The notes: a model not told the origin generated them from the sequence alone. A stretch of 64,000 nt of DNA from Bradyrhizobium guangdongense (GCF_004114975.1 NZ_CP030051.1:3348001-3412000); one strand, 5' to 3'. Counted from the stretch's first letter, positions 45,501 to 54,194 are shown. Program-made: numbers and translations.

Positions 45501-48064
45501 AGACGTCTCTGGTATTCGATGAACACTTCTGTGCCGCGGGGGCTGCCCACAAGGATATACAGGGTCACACGCAAACGAGCGACGAGGGCGATTTCGTGGG
45601 CGGTTCTCGCCCGGTCGGCCAACTTTGAAAGCCGATCTTCTGCTGCAGATATGTCAGCGGTCAGCAGCTCGCATTCTGCTAGCAGGGCCTCGATCGAGAA
45701 GATGAGATCGTAGTTGCGATTCCACGTCTCGTCCGTCAGTAATCCGCGCCCAGCATGGAGACAATTGAGAGCCGATGCGTACGCCGTTGAAAGCTTTGCT
45801 CGCCTGCCTGCAATGAGATTCAATTCCGCGATGCGCTCGCGGTCTGCGATCGATAAGATCAAGTTAGAGCCGCGATTGAGTTGGCTGACTATTTCGAAGA
45901 TGTTTTCCTCAAGCTTGTCCGGTGGTACGCGCGCCGCCATCAACGTGCCGATGCGCAGATGCGTTTCCGCCCGCGATTCCTGAGGAATAAGGGAGTAGGC
46001 GGCTTCCTGCACGCGATCGTGGAGGAACGTGTACGAGTCCTCTGATCGGGAAATGAGTCCAGCTCGGACTGCTTCCCAGAGTTGTCCATGCATCCCCTCG
46101 CCTAAGTCGTGAGCGATCATGCCGAGCATGCAAAATTCGGCGCTGTTCCCGAGGCAAGCGAGCTGCTGTAATCCTTTCTGCGTCTCGGCCGGCAGGCGAT
46201 TCAATTTCCCCACCATGAGGTCCACGACATTGTCGGTGTAACCCTTGGCAAGGATGCGATTGAGGTCCCAATCCCACCGTCCTTTAACGTGATCGAAGAT
46301 GAGTAATCCCTCTTCGAAGAGAGCAGATAGGAATTGAACGACGAAAAACGGATTTCCGGTCGTCTTATCCTCAACCAATTCCGCCAATAAGCCAGCACGT
46401 TGCGGTTCGCAGTGAAGCGAATCTGTAATCAATCGTTCGAGGTCGTAACGCGTCAGTGGCGCGAGTACGATGTTCTGCAGGATCGCGCCGGCCTGGTGCA
46501 ATGCGTGCAGCTTTCGCATCAGCGGATGTGTTGGCGCCACCTCATTGTCACGATATGCGCCAATCAGGAGCAGATCTTTGACGTCCGGATGCGTCAGCAA
46601 GTGCTCCACGAGATCCAGGGTGGATGCGTCCAGCCATTGCAGATCATCAAGGAACAGGGCAAGGGGATGCTCCCGTGTGAACGCGCTGAGGAATCGGCGG
46701 AATACCAGCTGGAAGCGCTGCTGCGCGTCCCGCGGCGGAAGTTCCGGGACCGGCGGCTGCTCCCCGATGATGAGCTTCAACTCCGGAACGAGTTCCACCA
46801 TGAGCTGGCCATTTGGACCAAGCGCCTCGCGTATTGTATTGCGCCAGCGACTTAGCTCTTCCTCATCCTTCGCGAGGATTGGACGGATGAGGCTCTGGAA
46901 GGCTTGCGCCAGCGTCGCGTAGGGAATGTCGCGCTTGTATTGGTCGAATTTACCGGATGCAAAAAACCCGCGCGGCGGGACGAGCGGCTTATGGAGTTCA
47001 TTGACGACGGAGGATTTGCCGATGCCCGAGTATCCGGAAACGAGAACGAACTCTGGTCGGCCTCCCCCTACGACACGATCAAAAGACGCTAGCAACGTCG
47101 CGATCTCGACTTCGCGCCCGTAGAGCACCTCTGGGATGAGTAATCGGTCCGAGGCGTCATGTTCGCCCAGCGGAAATGGATCAATACGGCCGTGCGTCCG
47201 CCATTCTTCCAGGCAGCGTCGTAGGTCACGTTCGATGCCAGGAGCGGTCTGGTAGCGGTCTTCGGCAGTCTTTGCCAGGAGCTTCATCACAATCGAGGAG
47301 ATGACGTCGGGAATTCCCTTTGTCCGTTCGCCAGGCCGGTGAGCCTGCCTCGCAATATGGCAGTGGACCCATTCCATCGGATCAGAGGCCGTAAAGGGAA
47401 GGCTGCCGGTAAGCATTTCGTAGAGTGTCACGCCGAGCGAATAGAGATCGCTGCGTGAATCGATCGAACGATTCATTCGCCCGGTCTGTTCGGGCGCCAT
47501 GTAGGCCAATGTGCCGGCAATGACCTCGGGAGGATCGGGCGCCTGTCTTTCCCGCGTCAGGCGTGAGGCGATTCCGAAGCCTGTAAGCCGCACCTCGCCG
47601 TTCGACGTGTTCACCAGAATGTTAGTTGGCTTGATGTCCTTATGGATGAGGCCGCACTGGTGCACTTTGGCAATGGCCGCGGCAACGCCTAGGGCGATGC
47701 GCAGGAAGCGTCCTATCTCCATCGGCGCGCCCGTCTGCGCGCTCAGCAACTCGCCGCCGGGGTCCTCGAGCACCAGAATGCTCTGACCGCGCTCTCGCAA
47801 GAGCTCGAGGGGCCGTACTGCCCACGCGCCGTCGAGCACATCCTTGAAAGAGTATTCGCGGGTGAGTCGCTCGACAGTGTTTGGCGCCGGCTGCTCCGAG
47901 TCTGAGAGTACGAGCAGTACATCCTTTCGCGCATCCCCTAAGCGCCCACGCCACGCTCGGCCGAGGATGAGCCCACCATCCTCCGACAAGACCTCAAAAC
48001 CGCCAATTCCGCTCGCGCTAAACCGAGAAGACAGCTCCACGCCCAAGCCTCGCCTATGAGACAA
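42551..48064 (-). CDS. giant hybrid sensor: Ser/Thr kinase-like, AAA ATPase, GAF, PAS and histidine kinase
   Basis: A 1,837-residue cytoplasmic signalling protein. Residues 1 to about 290 are a Ser/Thr kinase-like domain: catalytic loop H-K-D-I-K-P-T-N (141-148), A-P-E at 190-192. The DFG motif reads T-G-F-G (Asp replaced by Gly162), and no clear glycine loop or beta-3 Lys is seen. An AAA/STAND ATPase follows (Walker A G-Y-S-G-I-G-K-S at about 344-351; Walker B L-F-L-D-D-L-Q-W), then a long helical TPR-like region. A GAF domain (about 1330-1490) and a PAS domain (about 1500-1600) precede a histidine kinase with phospho-His1620 (I-A-H-E-V-N-Q-P) and N-box Asn1737. The start is a TTG at 48064; a GTG at residue 9 is an alternative. 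GC is visibly lower than in the neighbours. No response regulator is adjacent. Confidence 0.9.
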   Translation of the reverse strand: MSHRRGLGVELSSRFSASGIGGFEVLSEDGGLILGRAWRGRLGDARKDVLLVLSDSEQPAPNTVERLTREYSFKDVLDGAWAVRPLELLRERGQSILVLEDPGGELLSAQTGAPMEIGRFLRIALGVAAAIAKVHQCGLIHKDIKPTNILVNTSNGEVRLTGFGIASRLTRERQAPDPPEVIAGTLAYMAPEQTGRMNRSIDSRSDLYSLGVTLYEMLTGSLPFTASDPMEWVHCHIARQAHRPGERTKGIPDVISSIVMKLLAKTAEDRYQTAPGIERDLRRCLEEWRTHGRIDPFPLGEHDASDRLLIPEVLYGREVEIATLLASFDRVVGGGRPEFVLVSGYSGIGKSSVVNELHKPLVPPRGFFASGKFDQYKRDIPYATLAQAFQSLIRPILAKDEEELSRWRNTIREALGPNGQLMVELVPELKLIIGEQPPVPELPPRDAQQRFQLVFRRFLSAFTREHPLALFLDDLQWLDASTLDLVEHLLTHPDVKDLLLIGAYRDNEVAPTHPLMRKLHALHQAGAILQNIVLAPLTRYDLERLITDSLHCEPQRAGLLAELVEDKTTGNPFFVVQFLSALFEEGLLIFDHVKGRWDWDLNRILAKGYTDNVVDLMVGKLNRLPAETQKGLQQLACLGNSAEFCMLGMIAHDLGEGMHGQLWEAVRAGLISRSEDSYTFLHDRVQEAAYSLIPQESRAETHLRIGTLMAARVPPDKLEENIFEIVSQLNRGSNLILSIADRERIAELNLIAGRRAKLSTAYASALNCLHAGRGLLTDETWNRNYDLIFSIEALLAECELLTADISAAEDRLSKLADRARTAHEIALVARLRVTLYILVGSPRGTEVFIEYQRRLGEEWSPHPTDEEVKREYDRVISLLDSREIQQLVDLPLITNPDVLDMQDVFAEVVMVASFTDANLYALVLCRMVGLSLEYGNSDASCFAYVSLGTVAGSRFGNYEVGFQLGKLGYDLVEKHGLLRYQARVYLRFGLCIMPWTRHINTGRELIRRAFDAANTIGDFTFAAYSYNFLNTNLIAAGDPLDYVQHEAERGLEFAQKARFLRVTDQITTQLALVRTLRGLTTSFGFFNEDHFDELQFESHLSSNPTLLVPECWYWIRKLQARFSAGDYSSAIEASLNAERLLWSCNYYFETAEHCFYSALARAGAFDAASQDSRQAHFKALTDYHRQLAIWAENCPENFENRAALVGAEIARIEGRDLDAMHLYERAIRSAREHGFVQNEAIAYEIAARFYDTRGSATSANAHLRNARHCYLRWGANGKVRQLDELYPHLAVTEKQHSSEAKGSAIDRLDAASVVKASQALSGEIELPKLIDRLMTIAIENAGADRGLLILPVGNEYLVQAEARATADQVEVTMRQEAVSRVTCPESLVRYVIRTRESVILDDASKPNLFSSDEYLRNRQSNSILCLPLIKQGELTGILLLENTLTSHAFTPARIAILELLAAQAAISLENTRLYGDLQEREAKVRRLVDSNIIGICIFDFDGRVIEANEAFLGIVGRSRDDLTSGRLRWKDLTPQEWGAADERALADIAATGTCVPYEKEFFRKDGLRVPVFMAGASFDEVRHQGVAFALDLTERKRAEAELAHSNRVATMGELTASIAHEVNQPLAALLTNAETALRWLARHPPDLGKAKPLIERTISDGRRAADIVGRIRDLSKKEPLRKEKLEINETILGSIALTRVAMLERAVQAKLNLADGLPPVFADRVQLQQVMLNLIMNAIEAMGEVSERTRELVISTSKVGSDRMLVAVSDSGPGLPQTLPDRIFDAFYTTKRTGLGLGLSICRSIIDAHGGRLWAIPNEPHGATFCMALPAGETSVE

Positions 48065-48370
48065 TCACCCTGGATCCGCTCGGCAGCGACAAAGTTAGCA
48101 TTTTGGGTGCATCCGCGCACGCCCTTTTTCTCTTTGCAGATCTTCGGCCAACCAAGTCTGGTAGGGAGCTTCCATCAGCGCCCTATCATTGGCGATCATG
48201 ATAGAAGCTTTAGGCCACGCGAACCGGTGGCGTGGGTCCACTTTCCATTTTAGGTTGCTTGCAGCAATGATGGGCTGCGCTTTTTTCTGAGTAAAGTGAC
48301 GTAGCTCCAATAGCCTTGGACCTAATCCTGCCGAAGCCGGCTTTCGTTCAGAGAGCCGATTGTGCAGCCG
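48065..48370. other. intergenic region upstream of the hybrid kinase
   Basis: About 306 bp between two genes both read leftward. The only structure noted is the inverted repeat CTATCAT-N8-ATGATAG at 48183-48204, about 120 bp ahead of the kinase start. No RNA gene or coding frame is supported. Confidence 0.4.
48183..48204. promoter_or_regulatory. inverted repeat, possible operator of the kinase gene
   Basis: CTATCAT-TGGCGATC-ATGATAG has perfect 7-bp arms with an 8-bp spacer and is AT-rich compared with its surroundings. It lies about 120 bp upstream of the kinase start. Not the same as the bipartite operator found at 52334 and 54257. Confidence 0.4.
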
Positions 48371-49378
48371 TCAGTCCAGTAGGAAATGCCGGATCTCATC
48401 GCCGATCATGTCACCTTCTGTTTCAAGCGCGAAGTGGCCTGTATCGAGAAGAACGATGCGGGTGGCGGGGATATCGCGCCGGAACGCTTCTGCACCCTCT
48501 GGACCGAAAAATGGATCGCGTTTTCCCCAAATAGCGAGCAGTCTGGGCTGCTGCCGGCGAAAGAAGTCCTGATAGAGCGGATAGCGCGCAATGTTGCGGT
48601 TGTAGTCCAGCTTGAGATCGATCTGCAGCTCTGCATTGCCTGGTCGGGCCAAGATCGCCGCATCGAGCGTGTAGGACTCTGGCTCGATGTTCGATGGATC
48701 GGCCACGCCATGGAAATAAGCCGCTCTCACCCCATCGAGGCTCATCCGCGCGCGGATCGGCTCGCGCTTGTCAGGGCTCGGGCTCGCCCAATAAGAGCGT
48801 AGGGGATTCCACGCCTCAGGCCTCAGGCCTTCGATATAGGCATTGCCGTTTTGGCTGATGATTCCGGCCACACGGTCGGGATATGTCAGTGCCAAATCCC
48901 AGCCGACCGGCGCGCCGTAATCGAAGACGTAGAGCACGTAGCGCTTGAGTTCCAGGGCATCGACGAACGCGGCAATGGTGCGGGACAGCGAGTCGAATTT
49001 GTAGGCGTAATTTCGCTCGGCCGGGATTTGCGTGAAGCCGAACGATGGCAGGTCCGGCGCGATCAGCCGGAACCGGTCTGCCAGTTGTGGCATCAGGTGA
49101 CGAAAATAGAAGGAGGAATTCGCAAAGCCGTGTAGCAGCAGCAAGGTGGGTGCGTCGGCGGGACCGGCTTCACGGTAGAACACTTCGACGCCGTCGGCGC
49201 GGACCCATTTGTGCCGTATTCCGGTCGTGGCCTGTGGAACCAATGCTTGCGCCGGCGAGGACGTACCTAGGCCAACGGCCGTCACGCTGCCTGCCAGCAC
49301 GGCGCCTCGCGTAGCGCCGGCTGAACCTCGATTTCCCGCGATCGTTGGCGGCTCGGATGAACATGAAAAGTGAATCAT
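48371..49378 (-). CDS. exported Asp-nucleophile alpha/beta hydrolase (epoxide hydrolase / dehalogenase type)
   Basis: A 335-residue alpha/beta hydrolase with a long N-terminal leader (Gly/Ser/Ala-rich hydrophobic stretch to about residue 45, ending A-Q-A-L). Core motifs are L-L-H-G-F (oxyanion), V-F-D-Y-G-A-P-V-G with Asp153 at the nucleophile elbow, and L-L-D-T-G-H-F-A-L for the catalytic His. An Asp nucleophile is the mark of soluble epoxide hydrolases and haloalkane dehalogenases. It is the last gene of the leftward set; the VOC gene ends 54 bp upstream. The substrate is unknown. Confidence 0.88.
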   Translation of the reverse strand: MIHFSCSSEPPTIAGNRGSAGATRGAVLAGSVTAVGLGTSSPAQALVPQATTGIRHKWVRADGVEVFYREAGPADAPTLLLLHGFANSSFYFRHLMPQLADRFRLIAPDLPSFGFTQIPAERNYAYKFDSLSRTIAAFVDALELKRYVLYVFDYGAPVGWDLALTYPDRVAGIISQNGNAYIEGLRPEAWNPLRSYWASPSPDKREPIRARMSLDGVRAAYFHGVADPSNIEPESYTLDAAILARPGNAELQIDLKLDYNRNIARYPLYQDFFRRQQPRLLAIWGKRDPFFGPEGAEAFRRDIPATRIVLLDTGHFALETEGDMIGDEIRHFLLD

Positions 49379-49432
49379 GGGGTCTCCAATCCCTAGTCGG
49401 CGATCGACGGATCAACTGCGATTGCGCGCCAC

Positions 49433-50008
49433 TCAACGATGCTTGCTGGCCAGCGCGCGCAGAACCAGCTCCGTGATCTCGGGCGTGAAGCGGTTCTCGC
49501 CGGGTTCGAGATGCCCCGTCAGTCGGGCCGTGACCTCCTGCAGTACCCAGCCATTGCCGTCGGGATCGCTGAATGAAGCGAATGAGGCGTAGCTCTTGCG
49601 CTGCGGATTGGGGCCGGGGACGATGCGCTTGCCGTCGGCGTGGTGGAAGATCCCGCCGGTGTCGTGGAAGGGCTCGCTGATCGCGATGCCGCGGCGGATC
49701 AGGTCGGCGCGCGCCGCCTCGATGTCGGAGACGATCAGGTGCAGTCCCTGCACCGATCCCGGCAAGGCCGACGTCACGTTCCTGCCGAAGATCACCGAAC
49801 ACCCGGATCCTGGCGGCGTGAACTGGATCACCCGGTAGTCGTCGCCGTCGATGAAGTCTATGTCGAGCCTCCAGCCGAGATCGCTGTAGAAACGCTTGGC
49901 GCGATCGACGTCGGAAACGGGGATCACGACAACCTCGAGCCTCATGTCGATCGTGCTCGCGCGAAACGCCTTCGCAGCAGACTCAATTTGCAATTCAGTC
50001 ATGCTCAT
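49433..50008 (-). CDS. VOC-family (glyoxalase-fold) protein
   Basis: A 191-residue vicinal-oxygen-chelate protein with two beta-alpha-beta-beta-beta modules: V-V-I-P-V-S-D-V-D-R-A-K-R-F-Y-x-x-L-G-W, then G-L-H-L-I-V-S-D-I-E-A-A and F-S-D-P-D-G-N-G-W-V-L-Q-E. His/Glu ligands typical of metal binding are present (H-L-I, Q-E). It may detoxify or isomerise an electrophile, fitting the hydrolase and DJ-1 neighbours. The short gap to the GlcG-like gene (24 bp) supports one operon. The last 25 residues are extra to the fold. Confidence 0.88.
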   Translation of the reverse strand: MSMTELQIESAAKAFRASTIDMRLEVVVIPVSDVDRAKRFYSDLGWRLDIDFIDGDDYRVIQFTPPGSGCSVIFGRNVTSALPGSVQGLHLIVSDIEAARADLIRRGIAISEPFHDTGGIFHHADGKRIVPGPNPQRKSYASFASFSDPDGNGWVLQEVTARLTGHLEPGENRFTPEITELVLRALASKHR

Positions 50009-50032
50009 GTTCGCCTCCTTGGAGATGTCGTG

Positions 50033-50455
50033 TCACGATGCCGCCGCAAGCGCGGGCGTTGCGGTATCCCGAAGGGCCGCCTCGAGAATGGCGACGTCCT
50101 GTGCGACGGTGCCACCACTGACGCCGACACCAGCGACCAATTGCCCTTCGCTCGTGACCGGCGCGCCGCCTGCCATGGAGCAAAACCGTCCGCCGGAGAG
50201 ACCCATCAGAGGAAAGAGGTCCTGCCCCGGCTGTACTAGCGGTGCGATGTCGGCCGTGCGAAGCCCGACCAGTGCGGCAGTGTAGGCTTTGCGTTCCGCG
50301 ACCTCGATCGAGAAGGCAGGCGCCCCGTTCATGCGGTGCTTGAGAACGATGTTGCCGTGAATGTCGATCACGCAAACTGCGACCGGCACCTTGGAGCGGG
50401 CCGACTGTGCTTCGACTCGGTCCGCGATATCCTTCGCAAGAGCAAGCAAGTCCAT
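50033..50455 (-). CDS. GlcG/HbpS-like heme-binding family protein
   Basis: A 140-residue single-domain protein of the GlcG/HbpS (DUF336) family, with V-C-V-I-D-I-H-G-N-I-V and the R-K-A-Y-T-A-A and G-V-G-V-S-G-G-T motifs. The family includes a heme-binding redox sensor and proteins encoded beside oxidoreductases; the biochemical role is mostly unknown. ATG 50455 has GAGGAC upstream and is preferred to the longer frame starting 50548, which overlaps the crotonase gene. Confidence 0.85.
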   Translation of the reverse strand: MDLLALAKDIADRVEAQSARSKVPVAVCVIDIHGNIVLKHRMNGAPAFSIEVAERKAYTAALVGLRTADIAPLVQPGQDLFPLMGLSGGRFCSMAGGAPVTSEGQLVAGVGVSGGTVAQDVAILEAALRDTATPALAAAS

Positions 50456-50510
50456 GACTAAGTCCTCATTGTACGATGTTGCGTTTCGGGGAAATGCGCG
50501 CGAGCGCCGT

Positions 50511-51374
50511 TCAGGCGCCCTGACCGAGCCGCTCCAGACAGGATCCAAGGCGGTCTTCGGCTTCGCCGGGCTGATGAAAGCCCAGCTCGAAAAACGTCTT
50601 CAGCCTGCCCTGCGCGGACGGCCGCGGGATCGAAGCCATGCAGGCTTCCCAGCCGGCGGCGATCTCGACATCGGGCGGGAGGCTTGCGGCATTCACCAGC
50701 CGCTTGGTGTTCGCGATCGCCCATTTGTCGAACGAGGCGATGCGCGTCGCCAGCGCGTCGACGAAGCTGTCTAGCTCGCTGTCCGGCAGCGACCGATTCA
50801 CATAGCCATAGGCCTCGGCGAGGTCGCCGTTAATGTCGTTCGAGCTCAGCAGCACTTCTAGCGCACGTTGCCGGCCCATCACGCCCGGCATCCGCGCCAT
50901 CGGGCCTCCGCCCGCAACCAGGCCGACGCCCACTTCCCATTGCGACAGCACCGCCTTCTCGCGGCTGGCAAAGGTCATGTCGCAGGCCAGCGCCAGCTCG
51001 CTGCCGTTCCCCGTCGCGCGGCCGCGGATCAGGGCGATCGACACCACGGGTACCCGCGTCAAGCGGACGAGGACATCGGGCCATGCCTCCAGGCCGGTCG
51101 GCCCCTGCGGCATGCCCGTCAGCTCCTTGAAGTCGGCATGGAAATCGCTGTGATTGAGAAAGAAGCCCTCGACCGCGCTTTCGAACACCACGACCTTGAG
51201 GTCCTCGTCGGTCTCGATCGCCGAGACGATGTCGCGGAACTCGCGAACCATTGGCGGACCCATGACGTTGAGCGGTGGGTTGTCAAGCGCGATCCGCCAG
51301 CAGGCGCGCGAGGCGCGAGTGACTCGGATCTGCGTCTTCGTCGTCGTCACGTTCGTCAATGCCGGCGCGTTCAT
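50511..51374 (-). CDS. crotonase-fold enoyl-CoA hydratase-like protein
   Basis: A 287-residue crotonase-family protein. Both usual catalytic Glu positions are kept (G-S-E-L-A-L-A and S-Q-W-E-V-G-V-G). However, the first oxyanion segment, normally A-G-A-D-[IL], reads F-F-L-N-H-S-D-F. The same change (I-T-H-Y-D-F) is seen in the paralogue at 56862. ATG 51374 has GGAGG upstream; the frame runs open to 51416. Because CoA ligases or beta-oxidation genes are absent from this set, its true substrate may not be a fatty acyl-CoA. Confidence 0.88.
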   Translation of the reverse strand: MNAPALTNVTTTKTQIRVTRASRACWRIALDNPPLNVMGPPMVREFRDIVSAIETDEDLKVVVFESAVEGFFLNHSDFHADFKELTGMPQGPTGLEAWPDVLVRLTRVPVVSIALIRGRATGNGSELALACDMTFASREKAVLSQWEVGVGLVAGGGPMARMPGVMGRQRALEVLLSSNDINGDLAEAYGYVNRSLPDSELDSFVDALATRIASFDKWAIANTKRLVNAASLPPDVEIAAGWEACMASIPRPSAQGRLKTFFELGFHQPGEAEDRLGSCLERLGQGA

Positions 51375-51449
51375 TGTGGGGCCTCCATGCGCTTGCTGTT
51401 TCGGTGAGGGAGGCACCCGCGGGAGGCGCCTCTCCGATCCATCCTCGAT

Positions 51450-52154
51450 CTACGAAGCGCGCGCCGTGGTGGACTTCTGCTTCAACGCCGCCATCAGGGT
51501 TTTCGCAGCCGGGCCCGAGGAGTGCGGATTCTGGCCGGTGATCAGTTGGCCATCGTTGACGACGTGCACGCCCCAGTTCACGACCTTCGAGAATACGGCG
51601 CCGAGCTTCATCATCTCGTCTTCGACCAGGAACGGCACCACGTGGGTGAGGCCGACCTCCTCCTCTTCGCCGTTGGTGAAGCCGGTGACTTCCTTGCCCT
51701 GCACCAGCAGCTTGCCGTGCGGCGTCTTGACGTGGCGCAGCGCGCCCGTGGAGTGACAGACGACGGCAATGGTCTTGCCCGCCGCGATGAAGGACTCGAT
51801 CAGCTTGATAGAATCCTTGTCTTCTGCGAGATCCCACATCGGGCCGTGGCCACCCGGATAGAACAGGGTGTCGAAGTCTTCCTGCCGGACGCTGTCGAGA
51901 CGCAACGTCTTGTCGAGCTGCGCCTCCGCGGCCTTGTCCTTCTCGAAGCGCACCGTCAGGTCGGTGCGGAATTCAGGCTCATTGCTCTTCGGGTCGAGCG
52001 GCGGCCGTCCGCCCTTCGGCGATGCGAGCGTGATCTCGACGCCGGCGTCCTTGAAGACGTAATAGGGAGCGGCGAGTTCTTCGAGCCAAAAGCCCGTCTT
52101 GCGGCCAGTGTTGCCGAGCTGATCGTGGGACGTGATAACCATCAGCACCTTCAT
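51450..52154 (-). CDS. DJ-1/PfpI-family class I glutamine-amidotransferase-like protein
   Basis: A 234-residue DJ-1/PfpI/Hsp31-type protein. The nucleophile elbow A-V-V-C-H-S-T-G-A-L has Cys133, with G-G-H-G-P-M-W-D-L before it, as in Hsp31-like glyoxalase III/chaperone proteins. Such proteins remove glyoxal-type aldehydes or repair glycated molecules. It is the first gene of the leftward operon. The bipartite operator (52334-52371) lies 180 bp upstream, in the space after the MOSC-reductase gene. Confidence 0.92.
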   Translation of the reverse strand: MKVLMVITSHDQLGNTGRKTGFWLEELAAPYYVFKDAGVEITLASPKGGRPPLDPKSNEPEFRTDLTVRFEKDKAAEAQLDKTLRLDSVRQEDFDTLFYPGGHGPMWDLAEDKDSIKLIESFIAAGKTIAVVCHSTGALRHVKTPHGKLLVQGKEVTGFTNGEEEEVGLTHVVPFLVEDEMMKLGAVFSKVVNWGVHVVNDGQLITGQNPHSSGPAAKTLMAALKQKSTTARAS

Positions 52155-52311
52155 GATTGTCTCCTTTTGTGGTCACTGAATGAAGCGCCACCTGGCACCA
52201 CGAGAGAGATGCTTCGGCGCGATCTCGTCGCCTTCCGATTCGCCGTCGAGTTGACCGAGAGAATTGCGAGGGCGACTGACGTGTTCTTACCGGCTGAGGC
52301 TGCGGCATTCA

Positions 52312-52371
52312 CTCATACATTGAGCGCCGATCACTCATACGTTGATATGAGCGACGTCTTGCCAATGTTGG
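52312..52371. promoter_or_regulatory. bipartite operator, copy A
   Basis: CTCATA-CGTTGA-TATGAG (52334-52351) is followed after exactly 10 bp by CCAATGTTGG (52362-52371). A degenerate additional half, CTCATACATTGAG, begins at 52312. The same layout occurs at 54257-54294 with the same spacings. It lies upstream of the DJ-1 operon. Confidence 0.7.
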
Positions 52372-52433
52372 ATGTCGCCGAGAAATCGCGGATTGCGATC
52401 GCTTCGCGATGATCTTCCGATATCGCGCTAACG

Positions 52434-54194
52434 TCACAAATCGACGACAATGTCGCCGCGCGGTCGCGAGCAGCAGATGAGAAGATTGCCGTCGGCCGGC
52501 ATGTCGAGCGGCTCCGGGCCGTAGACGATGTCTCCGGACACCAGTCCGCTTTCGCAACTGTGACAGACGCCTGCCCGGCAGGCCCACCGCACCGGGACGT
52601 CGCAAGCTTCCGCCAGTTCCAGGATGCTTTGATAAGACGACCTCCAATGTGCCGCGATTCCGCTGCGCGAGAAGGACACCAGCGGGCCTGTCTTGCTGTC
52701 GTCCGCGGGACCATGCGCGGCTCGCTTCGCCGCACCGACGACTCCCGGGGTCATCGCTTCGGCGCCATCGAAGATCTCAGCGAAAATACGTTTCGGTGCG
52801 ACCCCGATGGCGGCAAGAGACTCCTTCATGTCCGACATGAAGCGGGCGGGACCGCAGAGATAGACGTCCGCATCACTTTGGACGCCGGCTGCCTCCAGCG
52901 CCGACCGCGATAAGTGTCCGATCTCGTCAAAATCCATGCCCAGCCTGTCGCGTGCGTCCGGCTTGCTGTAGCAGATATGGCTGCGGCCCTGGATCAGCGC
53001 CGGCATAAGACCTCGGACTTCAGCGGCAAATGGATGATGCATCCCGTCGCGTGCCGCGTGCAGCCACAAGACTGGTCGCGCCGAGTGCACAGCTGCCAGC
53101 GCATGCAACATCGCCAGAACGGGCGTCGCCCCGATGCCTGCGCTGAGCAACACCACGGGGCCGTCGCTAGGCTGCAGGATGAAGCTGCCACGCGGGGAGC
53201 TGACGTCGAGCACATCGCCCACCCGGATATGCTGCTGCAGCCATGTTCCAGCCGCTCCATTAGGTTCGATCTTAACACTGATGCGGTAACGATCCGGCGA
53301 GGGAGGGCCGGACAGCGAGTAGCTGCGAAAGAGGAATGAGCCGCCGTCGGCAGGCCGAAGACGCAAGACCACATATTGACCAGGCAGATACGGAGGTAGT
53401 GGCCGGCCGTCGGCATGCTGCATCGACAGCGAAAGAACGTCGGCCGATTTCTGCTCGATCGCTACCACTGGTAGCGGCTGAAATCCAGGGGAGGCGGGAT
53501 GCGCGGCTGAAGCTGGCGCGAGTCCGGCATTGCCGCTGCCCGAAGCAGTCGCTTGACTCTCCAAGAGCGCTTCGAGCGATGAACGCCACCCGCCTGAAAG
53601 AGCCTCGATCCGCAATGCTCGCTCCAGGCTAGCGCGCGCATGATGGGACGAATAAAGCAGCGCATTGATCTCGGCGATCGTCATCCGCTCGTTCGCTTCG
53701 CCCACTTTCACGATTTCGTCGCCGGCGCCCACGTCACCTTCCTGCAAGACACGGAAGTAGAAGCCGGGGCGTCCGCTGGATGTCAGCAAGGCCGGCATTA
53801 GCGGCTCGTTCATCCGGATGCCGACGCGATAGCAGGTGACGCGGGGCTGCGTGACCTCGAACAGCGCGCTGCCAATCTGGTAGCGGTCGCCGATACACAC
53901 AGCATCGTCTGCCAGTCCTTCAATGGTGAAATTTTCGCCGAACTGGCCGTGGATGAAGTCGGTCCTGTTCAGTTGTTCCTGCCAGTAGCGATAGGATTCG
54001 ATCTGGTAGACGAAGACAGCGCGATGTTCACCACCATGACCATCCAGATCGCCTTGACCGTCTCCGTCGAGATTGAGTCGTCTGGCCCGGCATCGGCCTT
54101 GCACCGGGTTCTTCCAGATTCCGGTATGAACGGTGCGTCCCTTCCACGCGACGTCGCGCGGAAGTCCGACATTCACTGACAGTAACCGGCCCAT
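52434..54194 (-). CDS. MOSC domain fused to FAD/NAD(P) ferredoxin-reductase and 2Fe-2S domain
   Basis: A 586-residue fusion. Residues 1 to about 180 form a MOSC domain (molybdenum-cofactor sulfurase C-terminal type; the Cys in R-V-T-C-Y-R-V-G is the conserved one), followed by a short 3-alpha helical segment. An FNR-like FAD/NAD domain occupies about 240-475 (R-S-Y-S-L-S-G and G-I-G-A-T-P-V-L). A plant-type ferredoxin domain ends the protein (C-R-A-G-V-C-H-S-C ... C-C). It resembles YiiM/vanillate-demethylase-reductase proteins that use molybdenum-linked N- or S-oxide chemistry. ATG 54194 (GGAGAACGCC upstream) is preferred to starts at 54233/54245. Confidence 0.9.
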   Translation of the reverse strand: MGRLLSVNVGLPRDVAWKGRTVHTGIWKNPVQGRCRARRLNLDGDGQGDLDGHGGEHRAVFVYQIESYRYWQEQLNRTDFIHGQFGENFTIEGLADDAVCIGDRYQIGSALFEVTQPRVTCYRVGIRMNEPLMPALLTSSGRPGFYFRVLQEGDVGAGDEIVKVGEANERMTIAEINALLYSSHHARASLERALRIEALSGGWRSSLEALLESQATASGSGNAGLAPASAAHPASPGFQPLPVVAIEQKSADVLSLSMQHADGRPLPPYLPGQYVVLRLRPADGGSFLFRSYSLSGPPSPDRYRISVKIEPNGAAGTWLQQHIRVGDVLDVSSPRGSFILQPSDGPVVLLSAGIGATPVLAMLHALAAVHSARPVLWLHAARDGMHHPFAAEVRGLMPALIQGRSHICYSKPDARDRLGMDFDEIGHLSRSALEAAGVQSDADVYLCGPARFMSDMKESLAAIGVAPKRIFAEIFDGAEAMTPGVVGAAKRAAHGPADDSKTGPLVSFSRSGIAAHWRSSYQSILELAEACDVPVRWACRAGVCHSCESGLVSGDIVYGPEPLDMPADGNLLICCSRPRGDIVVDL

